DNA from: Lewinellaceae bacterium | GTDB taxonomy: Bacteria > Bacteroidota > Bacteroidia > Chitinophagales > Saprospiraceae | NCBI GenBank assembly: GCA_020636375.1 | Contig: JACJXZ010000005.1 | Coordinates: forward strand, 567,473-631,472 | DNA: 64,000 nucleotides | Direction of reading: 5' to 3' | Shown here: piece after piece, positions 51,374 to 59,695 of the stretch | Layout of the letters: every line of letters begins with the position of its first letter | Numbering within the stretch: position 1 is the stretch's first letter | Program-made: the position numbers and the translations under genes | The notes under the pieces: generated by a model | Database searches by the model: none | What the model was told of the DNA's origin: nothing | What the model saw: the letters and a program-made list of their open reading frames with translations, nothing else

Positions 51374-51546
51374 TGAGGCACTCCGGAAACCCCGGAAAAT
51401 GAGTGAAGGAGTGACTTAGCAAATGAGTGAATAGAATTAACTATATAATAAAGTTTGATTTAAAAAACAATACATATTTTATATTTATTCACTCATTCAG
51501 TCCCTCACTCATCCACTCATTTGGGGGACTTTCCGGAGCAGCCTCA
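51374..51546. repeat. Intact 173-bp dispersed palindromic element
   Basis: TGAGGCACTCCGGAAACCCC at the left end and GGGGACTTTCCGGAGCAGCC with CTCA at the right end form an inverted pair. Inner parts also pair (AAATGAGTGAAGGAGTGA with TCACTCATCCACTCATTT; GAGTGAATAGAATTA with TATTTATTCACTC), so it can fold into one long hairpin. The same element at 527-2611 carries the insertion sequence. No coding potential: a non-autonomous MITE- or REP-like repeat. Confidence 0.9.
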
Positions 51547-51761
51547 TTGTTGGAATAGTTCATTATTCTTTGTCTTCTGAAAAACGCCCCTTTATTTTCA
51601 GGATTTTGCGAACAGCGAAAAGCGAACGGCGAACAGTCCCGCATTGTTCTACGAAACACTATTTTGCCTGAAACGTTACCATAACCGGAGAGGCAGGATT
51701 CCAAAACAATTAATTACCTTTGCAGTAATCAAGAATTGCGCAGAGAAAATTTAAGCTGGTT

Positions 51762-52367
51762 ATGCTGACGATAAACATATATCTGAAATTCGCCCTGATT
51801 GCCATCGGGCTAATCGGAGGCACGGCGCTCTGGATCGCTTTAGGCGTCTGGTACGGCATCTGGTTCGTCCTGATGGGCATTATCATGCTGGTCACCTATA
51901 TCTTGCTGGGCACGGTGCAGTCGGCGGCAGTCATGATGCAAAACGCGGATTTTGACGGGTCGGAAAAGCGGCTGAACCTCACGCTCAACCCGAAATGGCT
52001 GTACGCCACCAACCGCGCCTATTACTACATGATCAAAGGGTCCATCGCCCTGGCGCGCAAGGACGTGGAGGAAGGCGAGATGTGGCTGCGCAAAGCCGAG
52101 GAAGTAGACGTGCCGACGGACAACGAGAAGGCCATGCTGCAATTGCAGCTGGCGAACATCGCCGCCTCCAAAGGCAAGTGGAAACAGGCAGAACAGCACT
52201 TCCGCACCGCCAAACAGTGCAAGATCACCGAGCCGAACGTCAAAGAGCAGTTCAAGCAGTTTGAAAAAGCCTTCTCCAACCGCGGACAGATGAAGCACGC
52301 CCAGATGGGCGGCAAGGGCAGCGCCATGCGGCCCGGCGGCAAACGGCGGCGGCCGAAAATCCGGTAA
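51762..52367 (+). CDS. Membrane-anchored tetratricopeptide-like protein, paralogue 2
   Basis: 201 residues. Two N-terminal membrane helices (LKFALIAIGLIGGTALWIAL, IWFVLMGIIMLVTYILLGTV), a tetratricopeptide-like region (NRAYYYMIKGSIALARKDVE, MLQLQLANIAASKGKWKQAE) and a basic tail, GGKGSAMRPGGKRRRPKIR, which could bind nucleic acid or acidic lipids. The shared NPxWLxxxNRAYYY block shows common descent with 50832-51350. It ends 75 bp before a bidirectional terminator. Confidence 0.8.
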   Translation: MLTINIYLKFALIAIGLIGGTALWIALGVWYGIWFVLMGIIMLVTYILLGTVQSAAVMMQNADFDGSEKRLNLTLNPKWLYATNRAYYYMIKGSIALARKDVEEGEMWLRKAEEVDVPTDNEKAMLQLQLANIAASKGKWKQAEQHFRTAKQCKITEPNVKEQFKQFEKAFSNRGQMKHAQMGGKGSAMRPGGKRRRPKIR

Positions 52368-52443
52368 CCAGGTTGCCCGAACGCCAAACAGTTTTGAAAA
52401 CTTACTCCCTCATTTATTTATAATGAAACAATCCACATGAGTA

Positions 52444-52472
52444 GGGGCGGCAAAGATGCCGCCCCTTTTTTG
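52444..52472. terminator. Intrinsic terminator between convergent genes
   Basis: GGGGCGGCA, loop AAGA, TGCCGCCCC, seven T. A 9-bp perfect stem serving the plus-strand TPR gene. The convergent lnt stops 57 bp further on. Confidence 0.9.
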
Positions 52473-52528
52473 TCTGTCGCCGGTTTTCCGGCCGCCCCCG
52501 GGTTGCCGGGAATTCAAAAACCGGCGGA

Positions 52529-54304
52529 TTACGCTTTCATCCGGCTGCGGACGAAGGTGTTCAGCACCAGGAGGATGGAAGCGAACAGGGCGATCCGGGC
52601 GATGATATCTCCCCAGCGCACATAAAAAGTGATGGCGTCGTTGAACCGGATGCTGCCCTTAATGGCAACCGGCTCGTCGTATCGGGTGGGCTGCAGAATG
52701 TCGCCGCGCTGGCTGACGAAGGCAGAGATGCCGGTATTGGCAGAGCGGGCGATGGCGCGCCGCGTCTCGATGGCGCGCAGGGAAGCGAAGTACAGGTGCT
52801 GGCGGTGGCCAGCCGTATTGTCCCACCAGCCGTCGTTGGTCATGATAAAGATGGCCTGGGCGCCTTTCCGGATATACTGGGTGACGTACTCCCCGAATAC
52901 CGACTCGTAGCAGATCGCCGGCGCTATCTTGCCGGCATCGCTGGCCAGGACGGAGCGTTCGGGCTGGGTACCTACGCCGGCAGTGGTGCCCTCCAGCTTT
53001 TCGACCAACGGCTTCAGGAAGAAGAAAACCCGCCGGTAAGGCAGGATCTCCGGGCCGGGTACCAGCTTGGATTTCCGGTAGAGGGGGACTTCCGGGTTGC
53101 CGGGCTCGATTTGTATGGCGGCGTTGAGGATCTCGTAGTACATGGTGTCGCCGGGGCGGCGCACCTGCTCGCGGACGGCATGGCTGTGCGGCTCTCCGGG
53201 CAGGAAAATGTGGTAGGCGTCGATGCCCGTGATGATTTTCAGCCGGGGATACGCCTGAAAGGCCTCGCGGATGCGCTGCACGGCCGGATAAGCGTTGATC
53301 CGGCTGGTTTCTACCAGGCCGAAGCTCGTCTCCGGAAAGACGAGGTAGTCGGTGTTCTCATCCACCTGCCGGCGGGAAAGCTCCAGGAATCGGGATATTT
53401 GCTCGCTTTCCGGCACCCGCTCGAATTTTTCGTAGTGGGGTTCGAAATTGGGCTGTACCACCACCACCTCCCGCTCCACGCCGCTCTCCTCGTAATTGTA
53501 ATACAGAACCAACGAAAACAGGACGGGCAGGAGGATCAGCCCCGCCAGGCGCAATGCCGGCCACAGCAGCGGCTGCCTGGCGCGGAAGGCGTCCCACAAC
53601 TGCAGGGCCAGCACATTGGCCAGCAGTATCCACAGGCCCCCGCCGAAGACGCCGGTGTATTCGTACCATTGCACCAGGGCAGGAAACTCGGCAAAGCTGT
53701 TGCCCAGCGTGAGCCACGGCCAGGTCAGCTCCCAGCGCAGGTGGATAAACTCGAAGGTGAGCCAGTAGGCGATGAAGGCCAGGTAGCCCAGGCGGGGCAT
53801 GTACTGCCTGGAGGTATGGAACAACAAAAAGGGGATGCTCATCAGCAGGGCGTTGACCCAAATGGCGAAGATGCCCGCCACAAACGCCGTATTGGCCACC
53901 CAGTAGGTAGCGATGATATTCCAGAGGACAAAAGTATGGTAGGCATACTTGAACACCTCCCAGCGGTCCGCCTTTCCCCAGTCCTGCGCGATTTCCCGTT
54001 CTACCATCAGCAGCGGCACAAAACCGACAAACATCAGGAAGGGCACGGGCAGGATATCCGGAAAGCCCACGCCCAGCAATACGCCGCTCAGCGTGGACAA
54101 CCCCAGCCAGCGCAGGCGGTTGGGCGATAAGGAGTACCGCTTCTCGAACAGCAGCACCAGCGCGCCCCACCCGGCCAGAAAGAAGACGAGGGGACGGTAC
54201 CCCCAGAGCAGTTCTTCATTGTTCCGCCCCGCCATGTCGGCGGCCATCCAGATGCTGACGGTGGCCAGGACGACGATAGCGGGGATGCGTATGTTGTTTT
54301 TCAT
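52529..54304 (-). CDS. lnt: Apolipoprotein N-acyltransferase
   Basis: 591 residues from the ATG at 54302-54304; a GTG at 54319 is an alternative. It adds the third acyl chain to outer-membrane lipoproteins. Eight membrane helices at the N-terminus (FFLAGWGALVLLFEK, LSTLSGVLLGVGFPDILPVPFL) are followed by a nitrilase domain whose catalytic triad is visible: Glu in YLVFPETSFG, Lys in YRKSKLVPGPE and Cys in APAICYESVFG. The C-terminal helix is ARIALFASILLVLNTFV. Length is slightly above the usual 500-540 residues. Confidence 0.95.
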   Translation of the reverse strand: MKNNIRIPAIVVLATVSIWMAADMAGRNNEELLWGYRPLVFFLAGWGALVLLFEKRYSLSPNRLRWLGLSTLSGVLLGVGFPDILPVPFLMFVGFVPLLMVEREIAQDWGKADRWEVFKYAYHTFVLWNIIATYWVANTAFVAGIFAIWVNALLMSIPFLLFHTSRQYMPRLGYLAFIAYWLTFEFIHLRWELTWPWLTLGNSFAEFPALVQWYEYTGVFGGGLWILLANVLALQLWDAFRARQPLLWPALRLAGLILLPVLFSLVLYYNYEESGVEREVVVVQPNFEPHYEKFERVPESEQISRFLELSRRQVDENTDYLVFPETSFGLVETSRINAYPAVQRIREAFQAYPRLKIITGIDAYHIFLPGEPHSHAVREQVRRPGDTMYYEILNAAIQIEPGNPEVPLYRKSKLVPGPEILPYRRVFFFLKPLVEKLEGTTAGVGTQPERSVLASDAGKIAPAICYESVFGEYVTQYIRKGAQAIFIMTNDGWWDNTAGHRQHLYFASLRAIETRRAIARSANTGISAFVSQRGDILQPTRYDEPVAIKGSIRFNDAITFYVRWGDIIARIALFASILLVLNTFVRSRMKA

Positions 54305-54404
54305 AGTATTTGACTTCACGCCACAAGTTTAGGGATTTTTGCCCACTCTCCCGCCCGTTGGCTGAAGCTTAAAATAAATTCCCCGCCCGAAAGGAATCAA
54401 TTTT

Positions 54405-55829
54405 TCATTTCACGATTACCCTCCGTACTGTCGTTCCCGCGCCGTCCCATACCTTCAGCACATAAAGCCCGCCAGGCAGGCCGGAAACAGATATCCGGGC
54501 CGTTTCGCCGCCGGCAGCCAGCTGCTTCAGGCGGCGGCCGTCGGGAGCGTAAAGTTCCAGGCGGGCGCCGGGGGAAAGGCCGTCGACGGCAAAAGCGCCG
54601 GAGGCGGGATTGGGGAAAATGCGCAGGTGGTTGCCCACCACTGCTTCGCCGGCATCCGCATAAATATCCAGATATTGGAAAAAGAACAGCAGGGCCCGGG
54701 TCAGGGCCGGCTCGGCGCAGTCGAAATGGCTCAGGCTGGGGTCAATGTCGGCCGACTGCACGTCCGGAGCGCCGTTGGCGTTCATCACCGAGTCGGCCAG
54801 CAGGCTGTTGGTGTACAGCACCTGCTCGTCGGCCGTGCAGTAAAACAGGCGCGTAGGAGACTGGGGTGCCCAGTCGTAGACGTCGTTTTCCGCCAGGGCA
54901 ACGTTGACGGGGTGGCCGGGGAAGTCGACGATGTTCTGGCGCAGGCTGTCCTGGAAGATGTATTTGGGCTGCACCAGCCCCACTTCCTGGATCAGCAGCC
55001 GGCTCAGGGTATCGTGCAGGGCCCCCATGGTGAGTTCGTTGTTGTAGTAGGCCAGGGCCGGCCCCAGGTAGGGTTCGCGGAAGACGGCGCTGAAGTCGTC
55101 ATAAATCTGGTAATATTCATTCAGCCCCAGCAGTATCCGGACCACATAACCCGGCGAGGAGTACTCCGCTTCGCTCAGGATGTATTCCCGCATGACGTTG
55201 GCCAGGCTGTAAGGGCCCGACATGTGGGCCGCTGCCGTCACCGGGTAAGCCGAAGCATATTCTTCCTGCAGGACACGATGCAGGGCCATAGACGCGTGCC
55301 CGCCCTGTGAATAGCCCGCCAGGAAGAGCTGCCCGTTCAGGGCCTGGCCCTGCCCGGCCACGTAGGGCGCCACCGCCCGTAGCATGTCGATGGCGGCCGA
55401 CGCCTCGGTAGCGGCGTGCAGGTAGGGATGGAAGCCGCGGGACGCGCCCAGCCCCAGGTAGTCGGGCGCCAGGGAGACGAAGCCTACTCCGCCGAACGCA
55501 ATCGGCACCTCGTGATCCCCGATATTCAGGTTGGAGGGAACGTCGTCCTTGGCATTGGACGTGCCGTGCTGGTAGATAAACAGCGGCAGCGCCAAATCCC
55601 GCGCCTGGGGAATTACCAAAGCGCCGGAAGCCGTATCCAGTTGCCCCCGCACATCCGGAGTGGTGTACAACACCTTGTAAATATCGACCCCGTGCTGGAT
55701 GAAAAAGCCGTATTCCATCGTCAGCTCTTCCCTGGTGCGGCTTTCGAGGAAGGTGGCTTCGACGAGGTTCTGGGCAGGCAGGGAAGCGGCAAAGAACAGG
55801 AATAGCAGAGCGGCGTAATGTTTCAGCAT
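54405..55829 (-). CDS. Secreted alpha/beta hydrolase (lipase-like) with T9SS sorting domain
   Basis: 474 residues with signal peptide LKHYAALLFLFFAASLPAQN. The catalytic Ser sits in the nucleophile elbow LAGYSQGGHAS, with GHASMALHR and DYLGLGASRGFHPYLHA as in the secretory-lipase family (LIP). The acid and His residues probably lie in LFYCTADEQV and LSHFDCAE. The last 75 residues, LRIFPNPASGAFAV to VRRVIVK, form a type A C-terminal domain for type IX secretion, so it ends on the surface or in the medium. It probably hydrolyses lipid esters. Confidence 0.88.
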   Translation of the reverse strand: MLKHYAALLFLFFAASLPAQNLVEATFLESRTREELTMEYGFFIQHGVDIYKVLYTTPDVRGQLDTASGALVIPQARDLALPLFIYQHGTSNAKDDVPSNLNIGDHEVPIAFGGVGFVSLAPDYLGLGASRGFHPYLHAATEASAAIDMLRAVAPYVAGQGQALNGQLFLAGYSQGGHASMALHRVLQEEYASAYPVTAAAHMSGPYSLANVMREYILSEAEYSSPGYVVRILLGLNEYYQIYDDFSAVFREPYLGPALAYYNNELTMGALHDTLSRLLIQEVGLVQPKYIFQDSLRQNIVDFPGHPVNVALAENDVYDWAPQSPTRLFYCTADEQVLYTNSLLADSVMNANGAPDVQSADIDPSLSHFDCAEPALTRALLFFFQYLDIYADAGEAVVGNHLRIFPNPASGAFAVDGLSPGARLELYAPDGRRLKQLAAGGETARISVSGLPGGLYVLKVWDGAGTTVRRVIVK

Positions 55830-55929
55830 TGCGTTTTTTTTTCAAATGTAGGCATTTCTTTCTGTCGGCAACCTGGGAAGATGCCATAAATTTGATGGTT
55901 TCAGCGCACTAAGTAAGCGTGCACAATTA

Positions 55930-55965
55930 GCGTAACAATACAACAATATAGCCATATAACAATTA
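55930..55965. repeat. Short AACAATAT array
   Basis: AACAATACAACAATATAGCCATATAACAAT, four imperfect octamers, between the lipase and GSCFA genes. Nothing else in 55888-56087. Confidence 0.75.
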
Positions 55966-56087
55966 CCCCGGGAATCGAGCTACCGCGCCGCGCTTTCGAA
56001 GCAACAATAGTTACCTTAAATGTGTCCAACTACTTACCAGGCTTCGTTTCCCCGGGCCTCAACAGGAAACCACGGCCCATCTCCCCA

Positions 56088-57080
56088 TCACTCCCCCTCC
56101 AGTTGCCTTTGAAAAACCTCCCGCTCAGTATTCATATTGAGGAAGGGGAAGTCCCGCTCCAGCTGAGCGACGATCTCCAGCTGCTGCCGGAGGAACTGCT
56201 GGTGCGGTTCAGACCGGGGGTGGAACGGGCGGTGGCGGCTGGCGGCGATCACCTTGCCGATGCGTTGCATCAGCTGCCGGGTGTCATCGTCGAAAAAGGC
56301 CTGCCCGAAGCGGTGCCAGATGTGTTCGACAGCCACTTCGGAGGGGTGGATCAAATCGGGGGCATAGAAGCGGTAGTCGCGCAGCTCGTCCATCATGATC
56401 TCGTAGGAGGGGAAGTAGTGGACGAAAGGCAGTTGCTGGCAGAACTCGCCGCAGGCCAGCAGCAGGGCGGCTTTGCTGCGCTGGTTCTCCGACAGCCCGT
56501 CGCGGATGTGGCGCACGGGGCTGACGGTGAGGATCACCTCCAGCTCGGGCTGCCGGTTTTTGAGTTCGTACAGCACCGGTTCCAGGGCGGCGATCACATC
56601 GCGGGGGTGGAGGCGGCGGCGCTCGAAGGCGCTGGCCGGCAGCTTGTGGCAGTTGGCCGCCACCTCGCCCGAAGGGCGGTAGACGTACACAAAGGCGGTA
56701 CCCATCGTAAGGACCAGGCGGTTGGCGGTCAGCAGGAAGCCCTGCGCCCGGCGGTAGGCGGCGTTGATCCCGGCCAGGGCCTCTTCCCGGTCCGGGTGGG
56801 AGAAGGCACCATGGTGGAAGAGGCTGTGCCACAGGCCCTGGTGTTCCAGGAGATCGTTCTGCTGGAAAGGGGCGTCCTGCAGCAGCCGCTGCAGGCCCTG
56901 GGCGATAGAGATGGGGTTGTAGAGGATGCCGTAGGGGTTGAGCAGGCTGTAGAAGTGGTAATCGGCCAGCCGCCGCCCAATGTTTTCGGCAAAGCAGGAA
57001 CCCAGGCTCAGGACGTGGTCCTGGTAGCTGACCCGGAAGGGGTATTCCGGAAGGGGGACGGAAGTTTGGTAGTTCTGCAT
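56088..57080 (-). CDS. GSCFA domain-containing protein
   Basis: 330 residues. The name-giving motif is present as LSLGSCFAENIGRRL (residues 25-39), followed by NPYGILYNPISIAQ, TMGTAFVYVYRPSGEVAANC, SPVRHIRDGLSENQRSKAAL and DLIHPSEVAVEHIWHRFG. The family is common in Bacteroidota and is related to GDSL/SGNH hydrolases by the catalytic-Ser-like GSC and a C-terminal DxxHPS motif. It is probably an esterase. No signal peptide is visible. Length is normal. Confidence 0.93.
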   Translation of the reverse strand: MQNYQTSVPLPEYPFRVSYQDHVLSLGSCFAENIGRRLADYHFYSLLNPYGILYNPISIAQGLQRLLQDAPFQQNDLLEHQGLWHSLFHHGAFSHPDREEALAGINAAYRRAQGFLLTANRLVLTMGTAFVYVYRPSGEVAANCHKLPASAFERRRLHPRDVIAALEPVLYELKNRQPELEVILTVSPVRHIRDGLSENQRSKAALLLACGEFCQQLPFVHYFPSYEIMMDELRDYRFYAPDLIHPSEVAVEHIWHRFGQAFFDDDTRQLMQRIGKVIAASRHRPFHPRSEPHQQFLRQQLEIVAQLERDFPFLNMNTEREVFQRQLEGE

Positions 57081-57374
57081 AGGTGGGTAAAGTTACGGGT
57101 TTGGGGGGGGAGTGTCAAATGTGGGCATTGGGGCGTTGACAAAAAACATTACTGCATTCTTCAACACAGGAACTCATTCGCTTCATCGCTGTTTCCCAGG
57201 ACGGGCCTTGCTCCATGCTGTCCGAATACAAAGCAATCCTCACCGAATTTTGGACGAAATCAACCGAATACAAACTCACCGCAAAAAAAGCGACAAGAAT
57301 GCAGAGATTTAAAGAAGTGTATCTTTAAAAGCAAACCCCATTTCTGAATTCTTAAACCCACAAACACCAAACCC

Positions 57375-59693
57375 ATGAAGGCTCCTTCCTCTTTTTTACA
57401 TAGTTTCTTCCTGGCTCTGGCCGCCCTGGCCCTCCCCGGCCCGGCCGCCGCCCAGCCCTGCCCCAACCGGGCCCTCGATTTCGACGGCGTCGACGACCGG
57501 GTCATCCTCAGCCCCGGGCCGGTCACCGGGGATTCGGACTTCACCTTCGAAGCCTGGTTTACCTGCGCCTCCAATAACCCGCCCGTCGGTTGCTCCGGCA
57601 ATTTCCGGCGCCTGTTCAGCCTGAGTGGCCCCGGTAACACCCGCTTTGAATTCGGGGAGTGCGGCGGCAATATGGGCATCTTCGTGAGCAACGGCAGCAG
57701 CGTCACGGGCCCCTTCGTAATTAACTCCCAGAATGTCCGCGACGGCCAATGGCACTGCACTGTCGTCCGCCGGCAGGGCAATACCATCACCGCCTACCTG
57801 GACGGTGCCCAGATATGGGTCAACACCCTTGCCGGCGCCTACAACTTTGACCAGTTCCGCCTCGGCAGCTGGGGCGGGGGGATAACGCCCAACGAACTGT
57901 GGCAGGGCACTATCGACGAGGTCCGCCTCTGGAATATCGCCCTGGCATCCCCGCTGGCCAGCACCTGCGATAACTGCCTGCTGCCGACTAACGACCCTGG
58001 CCTGGTGCTGTACTGGCAGATGGACCAGGGTATGCCCGGTATGAACAATACCGCTATCACTTCCATTCAGGATGATTCGGGCAACAGCAACGCCGGCATC
58101 CCAACGGGCTTTGCCCTCAACGGCCCAACCAGCAACTTTGTTTGCTCCGGTGCCAACTTCGTCTACCCCGATTACAACGAACTCGAACTGGCCATCCGCG
58201 ACCTGCCCACCCAAACCGTGGACCTCCAGGAAATCTGCAACGGCGACCCGGCCCATTTCTGCCTGTCCCTGCCCGGCGGCAGCACGCCTACTCTGGCACC
58301 GGGCACCGTCCTGGAGTGGCAGTACCGGGACGGCGGCGGTGCCTGGAATACTATCACCAACCCCGCCTTCTTCGGCCTGTGCTTCCCGCTGCTGCCCGGC
58401 AACCTGACCATCGACTGCGCTGCCAACACTGATGGTTTTGTGGAGCGGCAGTACCGGGCAAAAATCACGGTGACGGATCCGATGCTCGGCCCTTGCGAAT
58501 ACCACACCCCCCCTTATGACCTGAAAATCTGCTGCCCGATCAGCCCCGCCACAATAGATGTCATGCCGACGAATTTACTCTGCGAGGGCGAGACGGTTAC
58601 CTTCAACGCCAGCCTCAACTCGCCCGACCCGTTCGTAATGACACCTGGCCCGGACGTGACCATCGATTGGTTCTTCGATGGAACGCCCATCTCGTCCGGC
58701 AACCCTATCACTGTCATGCATACGTTCACAGCGCCATTGGTTACTATGCCTACCGAATTCGCCTTCACCGTAGAGATCACCAACTGCGGTGGCAAAATGG
58801 AAACCTTTGCCTCTGTGCCCATCACTGTCGACCCGGAACCCGTCTGCGGGTCCATCGTCGGGCTGGACATGCCACCCAACCTGACGCTGGCTGCCACGAC
58901 GCCTCACCTGATCTATGAGATCTGCCCGGGCGATGATGCGGCGGTTGGCCAGGATCCGACAGATCCTTTCATGGACTGCAACCCCCAATGGCAATACGCC
59001 TTTTCCGAAACGGGCCCCTGGATCAACATGGGCTTTTCCAACACCGTACAGAATACCAATATCCTGCCCACCGGCAGTTGGACGGGCACTTCCATTTTCT
59101 ACCGGGTATCGTGTTTGCCCCTTTCCGACCCCTCGGGCTGCGACCCCTGCGAAAGCAACATCATCGAAATCACCTTGAAGGAACCGCCGCCCGCAGACGT
59201 GATCGTGGGGGACGATCAAATCTGCAAAGGGGATTTCAGCCTGCTGAACGTCTCTTCTCCCATGACTGGCTTTGACTATACCTGGTTCTGTAACGGACTG
59301 GAAGTGGGCACCGGCACCAGCCTGATGGCCTCCCAGCCCGCCAACTACTGGGTGGAAATCTCCAACGGCTGCCAGGTGGTGGAAAGCGCCTGGTTTGAAC
59401 TGGAAGTCTGCGAGATCATACCGGTGATCAGCTGCCCGCTGCCGCCCAATACCTGCGCCGTGCTGGGCACGCCCATCCAGCTGTCGGCCTGCCTGTCGGA
59501 ATCGAACTGCGGGAGCCTGGACTTTTTCTGGGTATGGACAGACGCCGGCGGCATGACGCAAACGTCCACCAATTGCCAGATCACCGATACGCCGCCGGCG
59601 GGAGGCACGACCTATCAGGTCACCATTACGGAACCCGGCTCTGGCTGCAGCGTGACCACGTCCACCTTTGTACAACCCTGCCTTAAATTCTAA
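57375..59693 (+). CDS. Secreted LamG-like and Ig-like repeat protein
   Basis: 772 residues with signal peptide (FLALAALALPGPAAAQ). Residues 25-220 are a concanavalin/LamG-like domain (ALDFDGVDDRVILSPG, FTFEAWFTCASNN, TIDEVRLWNIALASPL). The rest is a chain of Cys-containing Ig-like or PKD-like domains (VTFNASLNSPDPFVMTPGPD, ITNCGGKMETFASVPITV, VIVGDDQICKGDFSLLNVSS). No T9SS sorting domain is recognisable at the end (TSTFVQPCLKF), so it could be secreted by interaction with its neighbour. The stop is 2 bp before the next gene's start. Confidence 0.8.
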   Translation: MKAPSSFLHSFFLALAALALPGPAAAQPCPNRALDFDGVDDRVILSPGPVTGDSDFTFEAWFTCASNNPPVGCSGNFRRLFSLSGPGNTRFEFGECGGNMGIFVSNGSSVTGPFVINSQNVRDGQWHCTVVRRQGNTITAYLDGAQIWVNTLAGAYNFDQFRLGSWGGGITPNELWQGTIDEVRLWNIALASPLASTCDNCLLPTNDPGLVLYWQMDQGMPGMNNTAITSIQDDSGNSNAGIPTGFALNGPTSNFVCSGANFVYPDYNELELAIRDLPTQTVDLQEICNGDPAHFCLSLPGGSTPTLAPGTVLEWQYRDGGGAWNTITNPAFFGLCFPLLPGNLTIDCAANTDGFVERQYRAKITVTDPMLGPCEYHTPPYDLKICCPISPATIDVMPTNLLCEGETVTFNASLNSPDPFVMTPGPDVTIDWFFDGTPISSGNPITVMHTFTAPLVTMPTEFAFTVEITNCGGKMETFASVPITVDPEPVCGSIVGLDMPPNLTLAATTPHLIYEICPGDDAAVGQDPTDPFMDCNPQWQYAFSETGPWINMGFSNTVQNTNILPTGSWTGTSIFYRVSCLPLSDPSGCDPCESNIIEITLKEPPPADVIVGDDQICKGDFSLLNVSSPMTGFDYTWFCNGLEVGTGTSLMASQPANYWVEISNGCQVVESAWFELEVCEIIPVISCPLPPNTCAVLGTPIQLSACLSESNCGSLDFFWVWTDAGGMTQTSTNCQITDTPPAGGTTYQVTITEPGSGCSVTTSTFVQPCLKF

Positions 59694-59695
59694 AA

